DNA from: Sutcliffiella horikoshii DSM 8719 | Lineage (GTDB): Bacteria; Bacillota; Bacilli; Bacillales; Bacillaceae_I | Length of the DNA stretch: 64,000 bases | NCBI GenBank assembly: GCA_001648575.1 | Contig: LQXN01000063.1 | Span: forward strand, 248,001-312,000 | Direction of reading: 5' to 3' | Part shown: piece after piece, positions 44,462 to 53,112 of the stretch | Numbering within the stretch: position 1 is the first letter of the stretch | How the letters are laid out: the number at the start of each line of letters is the position of its first letter | The notes under the pieces: generated by a model | Databases searched by the model: none | Seen by the model: only the letters and a program-made list of their open reading frames with translations | Told to the model about the DNA's origin: nothing | Program-made: the position numbers and the translations under genes

Positions 44462-45178
44462 TTATACCAAACTCTCTAGCAATAAGTAAATTCCTGTAAA
44501 TATTAAGATTATATATGTAAATATACGGAAAACCCTTTGGTTAATCCATTTAAAGAGTAGTTGTCCTAAGTACAACCCTAAAAGTACTAATGGCAAGCCC
44601 CATAAACTTGATATCCAGATTGTCTTGTTTGTTCCCACAAAAATCGTTTGAATGACTAAGCTAACCAAGTATATAAAAAGAAAAAACGCGAGTGTAGTAC
44701 TTCTTAATTTTTCTTTATTGGTGTTTGTCCCTGAAAAGTATAATAATAACGGCGGACCAGGCATTCCTATACTTGTTGTGAATAAACCTGAGATACCACC
44801 TACAAGTAAATCTCTCTTTTTATTTTGTTTAATACGAAAATTAAGGACGAGCAGTACTGTAAGTAATAAGATAATAAGGCTTACTGCTAACTTCAACCTA
44901 TCTATATCGATCATCATAAAGATTGTTATTCCAACGGGCAGCCCCATAACACTTCCTGCCACAAATCTCCCAAGGATTCCATGATCAATATCCTTCCTGA
45001 TTTTCATTATTAGCGCAATAGATATTACTAAAGACAAAATTAAGTTTATTTGAATGGCTTCACTTGGTTTAAAGAGTAAAAGAAGAAACGGAGTAGCCAA
45101 AATCGAAAAACCAAAACCTGTACTCGTTTGAAGTACAGAGGCGATTAGGATGACTATAATAAATGCTATTATCCCCAC
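44462..45178 (-). CDS. TSUP family (TauE/SafE) transporter
   Basis: 238 aa, about eight TM segments. TSUP family signs: LQTSTGFGFSILATPFLLL, GILGRFVAGSVMGLPVGITIF, GGISGLFTTSIGMPGPPLLLYF and the C-terminal half-repeat. Members export or import sulfite, sulfonates or other organic anions; substrate unknown. GTG start follows TAGGTG. Confidence 0.9.
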   Translation of the reverse strand: MGIIAFIIVILIASVLQTSTGFGFSILATPFLLLLFKPSEAIQINLILSLVISIALIMKIRKDIDHGILGRFVAGSVMGLPVGITIFMMIDIDRLKLAVSLIILLLTVLLVLNFRIKQNKKRDLLVGGISGLFTTSIGMPGPPLLLYFSGTNTNKEKLRSTTLAFFLFIYLVSLVIQTIFVGTNKTIWISSLWGLPLVLLGLYLGQLLFKWINQRVFRIFTYIILIFTGIYLLLESLV

Positions 45179-45431
45179 AATACACCTACTTTCCCCAGAA
45201 CAAAAATAAAGATACCGTTAATAAACTGTATCTGCAATACCACTATTTTAACATTTCATTATTTCAAGGACACTTCTTTATGAGCAATATATGCATACTC
45301 CTGTCTAAGCCCGAATCTAATGATGGCGATAAATACCCTTTTTTCAAAAATGATAATCCATGCCCTGTCAAACTCTCTCCCACTGCATATCATATCTATG
45401 AATCTATGAAAATAATAAGGAGGTTAAAAAG

Positions 45432-45785
45432 ATGGATGATAATATCCTAAAGTCTATCAGAAATGGCTTAGGGAATATCTGCAATATCCCTCACATTGGC
45501 ACACATTTGATTACTGTCGTCGATGCAGAAGGCAGAAGTAGAACATCCCTAGCAAGTGAAGAGATTTTAAGACCAGGCGAGATTGGTGTTGTGTTTTGCT
45601 TGCCTATTCTGGGGGCTCCAACGAGAAGATTGCCAGACGTCAACTTAAGAGGAGATCAATATGTTAGAATCTTATGCGGTCTAACCACACTTGATGTATT
45701 TTGCGAAAGTAGAGTAAGTGGCCCTCCAGCACAAACAATATCGATGAGAACAGGGGAATTTGTCGTCGTTACATGTGATCGATGA
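45432..45785 (+). CDS. hypothetical protein, 117 aa
   Basis: Soluble, no signal, family not recognised. The C-terminal half (GEIGVVFCLPILGAPTRRLPDV ... MRTGEFVVVTCDR) is rich in beta-prone residues and has four cysteines. It has a perfect AAGGAGG 7 nt before the ATG and its own terminator, so it is likely expressed. Confidence 0.6.
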   Translation: MDDNILKSIRNGLGNICNIPHIGTHLITVVDAEGRSRTSLASEEILRPGEIGVVFCLPILGAPTRRLPDVNLRGDQYVRILCGLTTLDVFCESRVSGPPAQTISMRTGEFVVVTCDR

Positions 45786-45810
45786 TTTTTTCTAAGTTCT
45801 GAAAATCACA

Positions 45811-45855
45811 AAAAGGGACGGTTCTGCTGCTTTGGTAGCAAAAACCGTCCCTTTT
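45811..45855 (+). terminator. intrinsic terminator after the 117-aa gene
   Basis: AAAAGGGACGGTT (45811-45823) pairs with AACCGTCCCTTTT (45843-45855); the loop contains TGCT/AGCA. The A/T-flanked palindrome works in both directions. Confidence 0.88.
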
Positions 45856-45862
45856 CAGCTTT

Positions 45863-45925
45863 TTTCTTTTTCAACTCTGCTTCACACTTATAATGGTTAT
45901 GGTAACCTCCAAGCTGAGTTAAATA
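45863..45925. repeat. remnant of an EamA gene 3' end
   Basis: CTTTTTCAACTCTGCTTCAC ACTTA and ACCTCCAAGCTGAGTT match the 3' end of the frameshifted EamA gene at 51437-51512, with about 16 bases missing in between. A short duplicated fragment, not coding. Confidence 0.7.
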
Positions 45926-45930
45926 TAATT

Positions 45931-47022
45931 TTATATCCTCACTAATAAATCACGATTTAATTCAGATACAGCATTCACTCCCGCTGTGGCCATCGTTGCA
46001 TCAAGGTCATAAATGAAGTTATCCAGTACTGTTTTTACTCCTTCTTCGCCATCGATGGCAAGGCCATACACATACGGCCTTCCCAAAAGAACAGCATCTG
46101 CCCCGAGTGCCATGGCTTTCACCACATCGGCGCCTTTTCGGATACCACTATCAAAAAGGACGGGAATGCGCCCTCCCACTTCATCGACAATCGCAGGTAA
46201 GGCTGCAATGGAGGAGATGCATCCATCAAGCTGCCTTCCTCCGTGGTTGGAGACAATCAGCCCGTCGACTTCATACTCCATAGCCTTTTTGGCATCTGCT
46301 GGATGCAGGATTCCTTTTAGAAGAATCGGAAGGGTAGTTGCCTTACGCAAGGTGGCGATGTCCTCCCATGTGAAACCAGGTGCAAAAAGGTTTTTCACTT
46401 GTTCTTCGATAGCCCTTTGGAAATCTTGGCTTGGCGGACAAGCAAATTTGTTTTGGAAAACAGGGTCCGAAAAATAATTACCAGAAGCCGATCCTAGTCT
46501 GAATGGGGCATATTGATTGGTCAGATCTGCTGCTCTAAAACCTAGAGCCGGCATATCCACTGTAAGGACGATTGCTCCATATCCTGCCTGCTCCGCCCTT
46601 TTAATAAAGCTCATCGTGATTTCCCAGTCACAGCTGCAATATAGCTGAAACCATCTATCCCCTGCCTCCGCTGCAATCTCTTCCATGGAAAAAGAAGTGA
46701 CGGTGCTTGCAATGATGGGGATCCCTACTTGCTTGGCTGCGCGGGAAACTGCAAGTTCCGCTTCTGGATGAACAATGCCCAGATTACCGATTGGAGCTAA
46801 AAGACAAGGTGTTTTGTAGGTTTTACCAAAAAGGGAGATGGATAGGTCCCGCTTGGAGACATCCTGTAGAAATCTTGGCCTGATTTTCCACTTCCGAAGG
46901 TCTCCCACATTATCCTGCATGGTTTCCTCATCCCCTGATCCACTTCTTATGTATGTGAATGGATGTGGGCCCAAGATACTCTCTGCCTTTTTTTCGAGGT
47001 CTTCAAAATGATAAACATTCAT
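45931..47022 (-). CDS. FMN-dependent alpha-hydroxyacid oxidase/dehydrogenase
   Basis: 363 aa. Member of the glycolate/lactate oxidase family. Catalytic residues in family order: Tyr in FTYIRSGSGDEE, FQLYCS, Asp in VLTVDMPALGFR, Lys in ILLKGILHP, His and Arg in VSNHGGRQLDG, and the phosphate-binding DSGIRKGADVVKAMALGADAV. It is the last gene of the SAM-I riboswitch operon: metI ends 10 bp before its ATG. Its substrate is therefore likely linked to methionine; 2-hydroxy-4-methylthiobutanoate is a candidate (inference). Two in-frame GTGs precede ATG 47022. Confidence 0.88.
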   Translation of the reverse strand: MNVYHFEDLEKKAESILGPHPFTYIRSGSGDEETMQDNVGDLRKWKIRPRFLQDVSKRDLSISLFGKTYKTPCLLAPIGNLGIVHPEAELAVSRAAKQVGIPIIASTVTSFSMEEIAAEAGDRWFQLYCSCDWEITMSFIKRAEQAGYGAIVLTVDMPALGFRAADLTNQYAPFRLGSASGNYFSDPVFQNKFACPPSQDFQRAIEEQVKNLFAPGFTWEDIATLRKATTLPILLKGILHPADAKKAMEYEVDGLIVSNHGGRQLDGCISSIAALPAIVDEVGGRIPVLFDSGIRKGADVVKAMALGADAVLLGRPYVYGLAIDGEEGVKTVLDNFIYDLDATMATAGVNAVSELNRDLLVRI

Positions 47023-47031
47023 CACACACAC

Positions 47032-47697
47032 CTAATCTTTCTTAAGCTTTGATGCTATCGTATTTCCAAGTGACTGAAGCCCTTGAACGAGGATGATCAG
47101 TAAAATAACCGTCACATACATAACATCCACTTCATAGCGGAGGTGCCCGTATCTATAAGCTAAATCACCCAATCCACCAGCACCAACAAGGCCAGCCATC
47201 GCAGTGGCGCCAATCAATCCAATCGTTGCGATCGTCAAGCCTAAGACGATGGAGGATCTTGCTTCCCTGATCATGACATTCCAAATGATGTCCTTTGTCT
47301 TGATACCCATCGCTTCATATGCCTCTAAGACACCTTTATCCACATCTAATATGGAGGATTCCATCAGCCTTGCAATGTAAGGAGCCGTATATACAACAAG
47401 CGGTACAATCACGCCCTGTACACCGATCGACGTACCAACAAGGAACTTTGTGAACGGCAGAATGAAGAACAACAAGATGATAAATGGAATAGAGCGGATG
47501 ATATTGATGATGGTGTTCAAGATACCATGTAGATATTTATTTTCAAGGCTTTTCCCCGGTCGTGTCAAAACAAGGAAAACACCAAGGGGCAAGCCGATCA
47601 CAATGGAAATGGATAAAGAAATGGATACCATCTGAAAGGTTTGGATGATTGCCTTCCAAATATCCATCCCCCACGTATCAAAGAATTCGATAATCAT
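47032..47697 (-). CDS. metI: MetI methionine ABC permease, cluster 2
   Basis: 221 aa, five TM segments. EAA loop GVLEAYEAMGIKTKDIIWNV and IIRSIPFIILLFFILPFTKF. It overlaps metN by 4 bp. GGAGG lies before the ATG. SAM-riboswitch operon. Confidence 0.95.
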   Translation of the reverse strand: MIIEFFDTWGMDIWKAIIQTFQMVSISLSISIVIGLPLGVFLVLTRPGKSLENKYLHGILNTIINIIRSIPFIILLFFILPFTKFLVGTSIGVQGVIVPLVVYTAPYIARLMESSILDVDKGVLEAYEAMGIKTKDIIWNVMIREARSSIVLGLTIATIGLIGATAMAGLVGAGGLGDLAYRYGHLRYEVDVMYVTVILLIILVQGLQSLGNTIASKLKKD

Positions 47698-48710
47698 CCT
47701 GCCACCTCCTCAATGATGATCCCTTGGTCTTTCAGATATTGAATGGATTTATCTGTCTCTTCCACCGGACCCCTTAAGTGCACGAGCAGGCTTCCAAAAG
47801 GTGTTCCTTTTAGCTGCGTGATATTCCCGGAAAGGATATTTGGGTACACATTAAATTTTTTGCTGATGGTCGCGAGTGCGGGATCATTGGAAGAGGATCC
47901 TATATACTTGAAAGACACAATTTTCCCCGTGCCTCGAAGAGATTGGAAAACCTCTTCTGTCAGCTGATGGTTAAACAGACTATTGACGAATTTTTTTGTG
48001 GTTTGTTCCTTTGGATGGGTAAAAATATCCACGGTTTTTCCCTGTTCAATAATTTTCCCATTTTCCATGACCGCCACCCTATCGCAGATTCGTTGGATAA
48101 CGTGCATCTCATGTGTGATGAGCAGAATGGTGATTCCTAGCTCCTCATTGATTTTTAATAATAGCTCTAAAATGGACTCTGTTGTATCAGGATCAAGGGC
48201 ACTTGTCGCCTCATCACTTAGTAAAATTTCTGGTTCATGTGATAAAGCACAGGCAATCGCCACCCTCTGCTTTTGCCCTCCTGAAAGCTGACCGGGAAAG
48301 GCATCCGTCTTATCCTTCAGCCCAACAATAGACAAATACTTCGTTACCCTTTCATCAATTTGGGACTTGGGCAAGCCTGTTAAACGAAGGGGGATGGCGA
48401 TGTTATCGTAAACAGTCGCTGTTTTTAATAGGTTAAAGCCTTGAAAAATCATGCCAATTTTTCTTCGGGCAAGTAGCAGCTTCTGCGAAGATAAGGAGGT
48501 AAGATCAGTTCCGTCGACCAAGACCTTCCCATTAGAAGGCCTCTCAAGGAGATTCACACACCGGATCAAGGTGCTTTTCCCAGCACCGCTATACCCGATC
48601 ACGCCATAAATCTCTCCTTTTTGAACCTCCAAGGAAACATCTCGCAATGCTTCTACCTTCCCTTTTTTTGTTGTAAAAGTCTTTTCTAAGTGGACTAGAT
48701 TAATCATCAT
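47694..48710 (-). CDS. metN: MetN methionine ABC ATPase with NIL domain, cluster 2
   Basis: 338 aa. Walker A GYSGAGKST, Q-loop IFQGFNL, signature LSGGQKQRVAIACAL, Walker B EILLSDEATSALD, H-loop LITHE. Residues about 260-338 are the NIL regulatory domain (GKIVSFKYIGSSSNDPALATIS ... ITQLKGTPFGSLLVHLRGP), which binds methionine and inhibits transport. ATG follows AGGAGG. Compare the short MetN at 32461-33210. Confidence 0.96.
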   Translation of the reverse strand: MMINLVHLEKTFTTKKGKVEALRDVSLEVQKGEIYGVIGYSGAGKSTLIRCVNLLERPSNGKVLVDGTDLTSLSSQKLLLARRKIGMIFQGFNLLKTATVYDNIAIPLRLTGLPKSQIDERVTKYLSIVGLKDKTDAFPGQLSGGQKQRVAIACALSHEPEILLSDEATSALDPDTTESILELLLKINEELGITILLITHEMHVIQRICDRVAVMENGKIIEQGKTVDIFTHPKEQTTKKFVNSLFNHQLTEEVFQSLRGTGKIVSFKYIGSSSNDPALATISKKFNVYPNILSGNITQLKGTPFGSLLVHLRGPVEETDKSIQYLKDQGIIIEEVAG

Positions 48711-48760
48711 GTTCCTCCTACTCTAAGAAGTAAGAGCCGCTATAGTAAGCAGCTCTTTTT

Positions 48761-49573
48761 TTACCAAGATGCCACAACAGAGCCTTCGAACGTTTCTTCA
48801 ATAAATTGCTTCACTTCGTCTGAATGGTAAGCCTTGATCAGTTTGTCTAAAACCGGATCATCTTTGTTTTCGGTACGAACAGCGAGCAAGTTCACCCAAG
48901 GAGAATCGCTTGGCTCCATGAAGATGGAATCCTCGGTTGGAACAAGACCATGTTCCACTGCAAAGTTTGTGTTGATGGCGGCTGCGGCCAACTCATCTAG
49001 CTGACGGGGGATTTGAGCTGCCTCAAGCTCCACGAATTCCAGATTTAATTCGTTCTCCTCCACATCCTTTACTGTAGCTTTAACCCCTGCGCCTTCTTTA
49101 AGCTTGATTAATCCCGCTTGTTCAAAAAGGATAAGTGCACGCGCCCCATTTGTCGGATCATTTGGAAGCCCTACTTTATCTCCATCCTTTAATTCGCTTA
49201 CGTCGGTAATGGAATCGGAGTACATTCCCATTGGAAAGTTGACGGTATTGGCTATTTCCACAAGATCTAAGCCCCGGTCCTCTTTAAATTGATCAAGATA
49301 TGGTTTGTGCTGAAAGCTATTTACGTCCAATTCTCTTTCTGCAAGAGCCACATTTGGCATCACATATTCATTGAACACGACAATGTCAATCTCCAGGCCA
49401 TCTTTTTCTGCTACTTCCTTCACTTTCTCTAAAACCTGTTCATGCGGGCCTGCTGTCACTCCTATTTTCAAGCGATCCTCACTTAACGCCTGCCCTTCCC
49501 CTTGCTCTCCACCACAAGCGGTGACTACCAATAATAAAAGAATACTCATGCATAATACTGCGAATTTTTTCAT
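48761..49573 (-). CDS. metQ: MetQ methionine-binding lipoprotein, cluster 2
   Basis: 270 aa. Signal KKFAVLCMSILLLLVVTAC with lipobox VTAC. Landmarks LKIGVTAGPHEQVLEKVKEVA, ELDVNSFQHKPYLDQFKEDRG, FPMGMYSDSITDVSELKDG, GLPNDPTNGARALILFEQAGLIKLK. The gene's ATG overlaps the upstream stop by 4 bp. A hairpin (AAGAGCTGC/GCGGCTCTT, 48730-48757) without U-tract follows and may stabilise the mRNA. Confidence 0.95.
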   Translation of the reverse strand: MKKFAVLCMSILLLLVVTACGGEQGEGQALSEDRLKIGVTAGPHEQVLEKVKEVAEKDGLEIDIVVFNEYVMPNVALAERELDVNSFQHKPYLDQFKEDRGLDLVEIANTVNFPMGMYSDSITDVSELKDGDKVGLPNDPTNGARALILFEQAGLIKLKEGAGVKATVKDVEENELNLEFVELEAAQIPRQLDELAAAAINTNFAVEHGLVPTEDSIFMEPSDSPWVNLLAVRTENKDDPVLDKLIKAYHSDEVKQFIEETFEGSVVASW

Positions 49574-50674
49574 GCTTCTCTCTCTCCTTTTTGTAATGTT
49601 TCTAGTTTTGTAATGGCAGCAACAATATCCTGCTGCGTAAATTTATTTTTCATGAAATGGATGGATTCGTGAGGCAAAAGCGCCTTTTCAGCGATTAGAT
49701 GTATATCTTCCCGCCCCTGAATATGTAGTTCCCTACAAGAGGATGGCAATCCTATTTGCCTATAGAATGGGAGGAGCGATCTAATTTCTTCCTCGTTCCC
49801 CTCCAGTGCAAGTTGTACGAGTATCCCATATGCCACCTTTTCTCCATGAAGCAGCTCCTTTGTGCCAGGTAGATGGGTTAGTGCATTATGGATCGAATGC
49901 GCTCCAGCCACTCGTCCATACTCATCCCCAAAGCCACCTACCATTCCCCCCAGCAAAATATTCGCCTCGATAATGGTGAGGACAGAAGTGGAAAGATTAC
50001 CTTCCTCGCAATCTATCAACGCCTGATTGCTCTCCTCTATTAATCGATTTCTACTTAATTTTGCCGCATGCAGCGCTACCTCCACAGGCAACGGGATGTA
50101 ATCCCAACCCATGCACAATGGCATTCGCCTCATACCATTTGGCAAGCGTATCCCCAATCCCAGCTTTCAAATATCTTAACGGTGCTTCTAGAATCACCCT
50201 TGGTTCTATTAGGACCATATAGGTACTGCGGGGAAAGACAGTGTAGGTTTGGAAACGTCCCTCGTCATCATAAATGACGCTTAACGGTGTCCAAGCCGCA
50301 CAAGTAGAGGCAAGTGTCGGTATGAGGATGACGTCCTTTTTAGCCTCATGCCCTGCAGCCTTTGCAAGATCCAGGACCTTTCCTCCTCCTATTCCAACGA
50401 CAGCATCGACGTGTAAGGATTCTGTCAGCTCTTTACATCTTTTTATTTCAGATTCGGAACAGACGCCAGAGTAAGCAGCATATGTCGTACTAACTTCCGG
50501 AAGGTCCGGCCAATACGGTTGTATAGCCTGGAAGGACTTCTCTCCATGAATGATCAGCAAGGAATCAATATCCCTTTCCTTTAAAAGCGAAGACAATTCC
50601 TGCAGTATATTCTCCTGGCATTTATAAAAGCTTGGTGCTCCTTGAATTCGAATCGAAATGTTCCTCACCCCCAT
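49570..50674 (-). pseudogene. iron-containing alcohol/glycerol dehydrogenase-family gene, frameshifted
   Basis: Two frames together give a whole family member. N-part (50674 to about 50100): VVGIGGGKVLDLAKAAGHEA (NAD-binding), PTLASTCAAWTPLSVIYD, LKAGIGDTLAKWYEANAIV (metal-binding Asp). C-part (about 50130-49570): IPLPVEVALHAAKLSRN, AGAHSIHNALTH and LLHGEKVAYGI with the two metal-binding His. The frame changes within G-runs (GCATGGGTTGGGATT). All catalytic residues are kept, so this may be a recent frameshift or a sequencing slip. First gene after the SAM-I riboswitch. The start at 50674 has no clear ribosome site and is uncertain. Confidence 0.8.
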
Positions 50675-50692
50675 ATTGTCTTGGGAGGCAAA

Positions 50693-50866
50693 ATAAAAAA
50701 GCCTCCCTAAAAGAAGAGAGGCTTACGTATTAAAAATACTCGGTCCTCTCTCATCTTCCAAAACACTTCACGTGTCTTGCTGGAATTAGCACCTTTCCTT
50801 ACGAAACATAAGAATGGTTGCCGGGCATCATAGGGCCAGTCCCTCCGCCTCTCTTGATAAGAGAAT
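50693..50866 (-). ncRNA. SAM-I (S-box) riboswitch with terminator
   Basis: On the minus strand the S-box core is complete. P1 strand CTCTTATC (50856-50863) pairs with GATGAGAG further down; between them are AGAGAGGCGGAGGGACTGG, the conserved GATGCCCGGCAACC, and GGTGCTAATTCCA. The terminator AAGCCTCTCT/GGGAGGCTTTTTT lies at 50693-50724, and AGAGAGG of the P1 3' strand can form the alternative anti-terminator. High SAM should stop transcription of the downstream metQNI operon. Confidence 0.97.
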
Positions 50867-50905
50867 TTGCATATTAAATTAGTAAAATTCTAAAATTTAA
50901 TTGTA

Positions 50906-50934
50906 AGTATAATCTGTATTTTTAATGCTGTCAA
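50906..50934 (-). promoter_or_regulatory. consensus sigma-A promoter of the SAM-I operon
   Basis: TTGACA (50929-50934), 17-bp spacer, TATACT (50906-50911), about 40 bp before the aptamer. Confidence 0.92.
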
Positions 50935-50979
50935 GGGGTAAAGCAACAAAGAATCAGGAGACTAAAAGCTTGGTATTAT

Positions 50980-51356
50980 TTAAAATTATTTACCCGCCAT
51001 TCTGAAATTAATAAAAATGTTAGCTTATCGGTGAGCCACATACTGTTACGAAAATAGGACAATCAGAAATATGGATGGTATTTTTTAAAGGCTCTTTTCT
51101 AAAAGATTGTTGCTATTACTAGTAAAAAGTCGGCTTTTGGACTTTTTACCAAGAAAAATCGGCCTTTGGATTTTTCACCGTGTATCTACTTTCAAAATGT
51201 CATGCAGTCTCTCCAAATAACCTGGAAAAGAGCACGACAGCAACAATTATTACGGTTGTTAAAAAAATACGAAATAGCAACAAAGTTTACGAAAACAGCC
51301 TCTTTAAAAGATACAGAAGATAATACTCATGCATTTATGAGTGAGGTACAGGTCTA
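50980..51356 (+). pseudogene. duplicated VOC (glyoxalase-like) gene fragment broken by a MITE-like element
   Basis: 51021-51089 and 51301-51356 match the 3' part of the intact VOC gene at 52620-52997 (for example GGATGGTATTTTTTAAA and ATACAGAAGATAATACTCAT identical), and weaker similarity extends left to about 50980. The match continues past the stop (AATTGAAG...GACTATGCTTTAG), so a segment including the downstream region was duplicated. The coding part is broken at 51090 by a 211-bp insertion. Confidence 0.75.
51090..51300. mobile_element. 211-bp MITE-like element with ~28-bp inverted ends
   Basis: Left end GGCTCTTTTCTAAAAGATTG TTGCTATT; right end, read on the opposite strand, GGCTGTTTTCGTAAACTTTG TTGCTATT: 23 of 28 positions agree. 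Flanks TTTTTAAA (51082-51089) and TCTTTAAA (51301-51308) look like an 8-bp target duplication with one change. The insertion point is defined by the uninterrupted VOC gene at 52951. Internal stem-loops GTAAAAAGTC/GACTTTTTAC and GAAAAATC/GATTTTTC. No transposase. The GGCTCTTTTC terminus and 8-bp duplication would fit an ISL3-type parent (from memory of that family). Confidence 0.75.
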
Positions 51357-51383
51357 AAAAATCAAATTGAAGGACGGGAAATA

Positions 51384-51426
51384 GACCCGACTATGCTTTA
51401 GTGTATAGACGGGTCGAGGAACCTGT
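51384..51426. repeat. palindromic GGGACAGGTT-type repeat
   Basis: GACCCGaCTAT (51384-51394) pairs with ATAGaCGGGTC (51405-51415), then GAGGAACCTGTCCC. Similar CCTGTCCC/GGGACAGG palindromes lie at 54544-54601, and a degenerate piece (GAACAGGTTCCTCGACGC) follows the intact VOC gene. It may act as terminator for the EamA gene. Confidence 0.5.
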
Positions 51427-51440
51427 CCCTTTGATTCTTT

Positions 51441-52297
51441 TCAACTCTGCTTCACACTTAATATGGTCACTGTCACCAAGATGATGGCCATACCTCCAAG
51501 CTGAGTTGCTGTAAGCAGTTCACTCAGCACAATAAATCCAAAAAGGGATGCGGTGACCGGTTCCACCATTGCAATAATGGAAGCTGAAGTCGGTGAGGTT
51601 CGTTTCAAACCAACTACATACAAGAAGAATGACAAGCCTCCTCCGAATACCCCTAAAAGTATCATCCATAATAAGTCAGGTGAGTAAAAGACGGAAACTG
51701 CTTCACTGTGATCAGTGAAAAACAGCGTTATAATAGTAAAGGCAAGAAATGCAATCGTTAAAACCCCTTGCGGCTGCCCGTGGCGGGATGCATATTTAAA
51801 ACCAAAAATAAATAATGAATACGATAACCCCGCTCCTAACCCAGTAACAAGCCCAAGCATCGTGATGCTGTCGGAGCCAATGCTGTAAACCTCTGTCAGC
51901 AATACCACTCCCCCATCACAAAACCAATAGCCAACCATTTAAATAATGATGCCCTTTCAAGCTGAAATATGAACGAGATAAGCAGAACAAAAATAGGTGC
52001 TGTATACATCAATGTCGCCGCTACGGCAATACTTGCCTCAGAGATACTGATAAAGTAAAATATAAAATTCCCCGCCACTCCGATCCCAGCAACAATAGAC
52101 CACAACAACAACTGCTTATTCCACCGTGTCGGCTTGAACAAGAACCAAATAAGAATACATAATAAACCTACTGTTCCCCTATAAAAGGAAATGACCAGGG
52201 GGTCCCAACCTTTATCCATTAAAAAGCCGCCCAGTCCACCGGAAATGCCCCATAATATTGCTGCAAAAATTACTAATCCTACCCCACCTGCACGCAT
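51441..52297 (-). pseudogene. EamA (DMT) family transporter gene, frameshifted
   Basis: N-part from 52297 (GLVIFAAILWGISGGLGGFL ... LFKWLAIGFVMG) and C-part to 51441 (GGVVLLTEVYSIG ... YVVGLKRTSPTSASIIAMVEPVTASLFGF) form one ten-TM EamA protein of about 286 aa. The frame breaks at about 51910 in ATGGGGGAGTGG: one more G in the G5 run restores MGGVVLLTE. Both halves are otherwise well preserved, so the break is recent or an error. GTAACAAT precedes the start; no strong ribosome site. Confidence 0.82.
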
Positions 52298-52619
52298 ATT
52301 GTTACCTCCACATATTCAAAGCTGTAAAGATAACCATACCTCTAAGTAGAGGTTTTATAACTTGTTTTTGTGAGCTGGTTATACGGAAGGTCGTTTCACC
52401 CTTGCAGTTTAGGGATAGTTAAAATTTTCAACTTCAATATATTGATTTAAAGTGTAGGATAGATAACACTCAATGCCTTACTACAATAACTTGAATATTT
52501 TACATATTTCTGAACTATTCTACCGCTATTTTTCCAGTAAATGATAAAATATAACAAAACAACCCTTTTATATAGGGGGAACCTGATAAAATTGAGAGGT
52601 ATTGAGAGGAGAAAATTTT
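52298..52619. other. intergenic region without a recognisable gene
   Basis: AT-rich divergent region between the EamA and VOC genes. A short palindrome CCTCTAAGTAGAGG lies near 52340. Promoters must be present, but I see no convincing -35/-10 pair. Confidence 0.5.
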
Positions 52620-52997
52620 ATGGAATATAAATTGATTAATCACATTGGACAAATTGGGGTACCTGTTAAAGACTTAAATAGAGCATTAGATTTTTATAAA
52701 GAGAAATTAGGTCTCTCCTTATTATTTAACACGGATAGTATGGCTTTCTTTGACTGTAATGGGTTGCGGCTGATGTTATCCCTGCCTGAAAAAGATGAAT
52801 TCGCCCATTCGAGTTCAGTTATTTATTTTCAAGTAACAAATATTAAAGATACTTATGAGCGCTTACTTAATAAAGAAGTTACCTTTATCGATGAACCACA
52901 TGTTGTAACGAAAATGGGACAAACAGAAACATGGATGGTATTTTTTAAAGATACAGAAGATAATACTCATGCATTTATGAGTGAGGTACAGGTTTAA
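52620..52997 (+). CDS. VOC (glyoxalase/bleomycin-resistance) family protein
   Basis: 125 aa, one VOC domain of two beta-alpha-beta-beta-beta modules: IGQIGVPVKDLNRALDFYKEKLGL, MAFFDCNGLRLMLSLPE, SSVIYFQVTNIKDTYERLLNK, ETWMVFFKDTEDNTHAFMSE. Metal-ligand-like residues are E and H in the last strand (FKDTEDNTHAFM). Enzymatic role unknown. ATG 52620 follows AGGAG by 8 nt. Its 3' part is duplicated upstream as a broken copy. Confidence 0.9.
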   Translation: MEYKLINHIGQIGVPVKDLNRALDFYKEKLGLSLLFNTDSMAFFDCNGLRLMLSLPEKDEFAHSSSVIYFQVTNIKDTYERLLNKEVTFIDEPHVVTKMGQTETWMVFFKDTEDNTHAFMSEVQV

Positions 52998-53112
52998 GAA
53001 CATCCAATTGAAGAACAGGTTCCTCGACGCAACTATGCTTTACTCTTGTTCAATAAAATATAAATGTGTAGCAAATACTAAATGTATCTTATTTTTTGTT
53101 GGAGTGATTTGA

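Noticed and set aside
46013-46477. 154-aa open frame on + opposite the alpha-hydroxyacid oxidase gene
   Set aside because: Antisense shadow rich in Ser/Pro/Ala, without family resemblance or a ribosome site.
51166-51357. 63-aa open frame on + ending in the VOC C-terminus
   Set aside because: It joins the interior of the MITE-like element to the tail of the broken VOC copy; no start signal.
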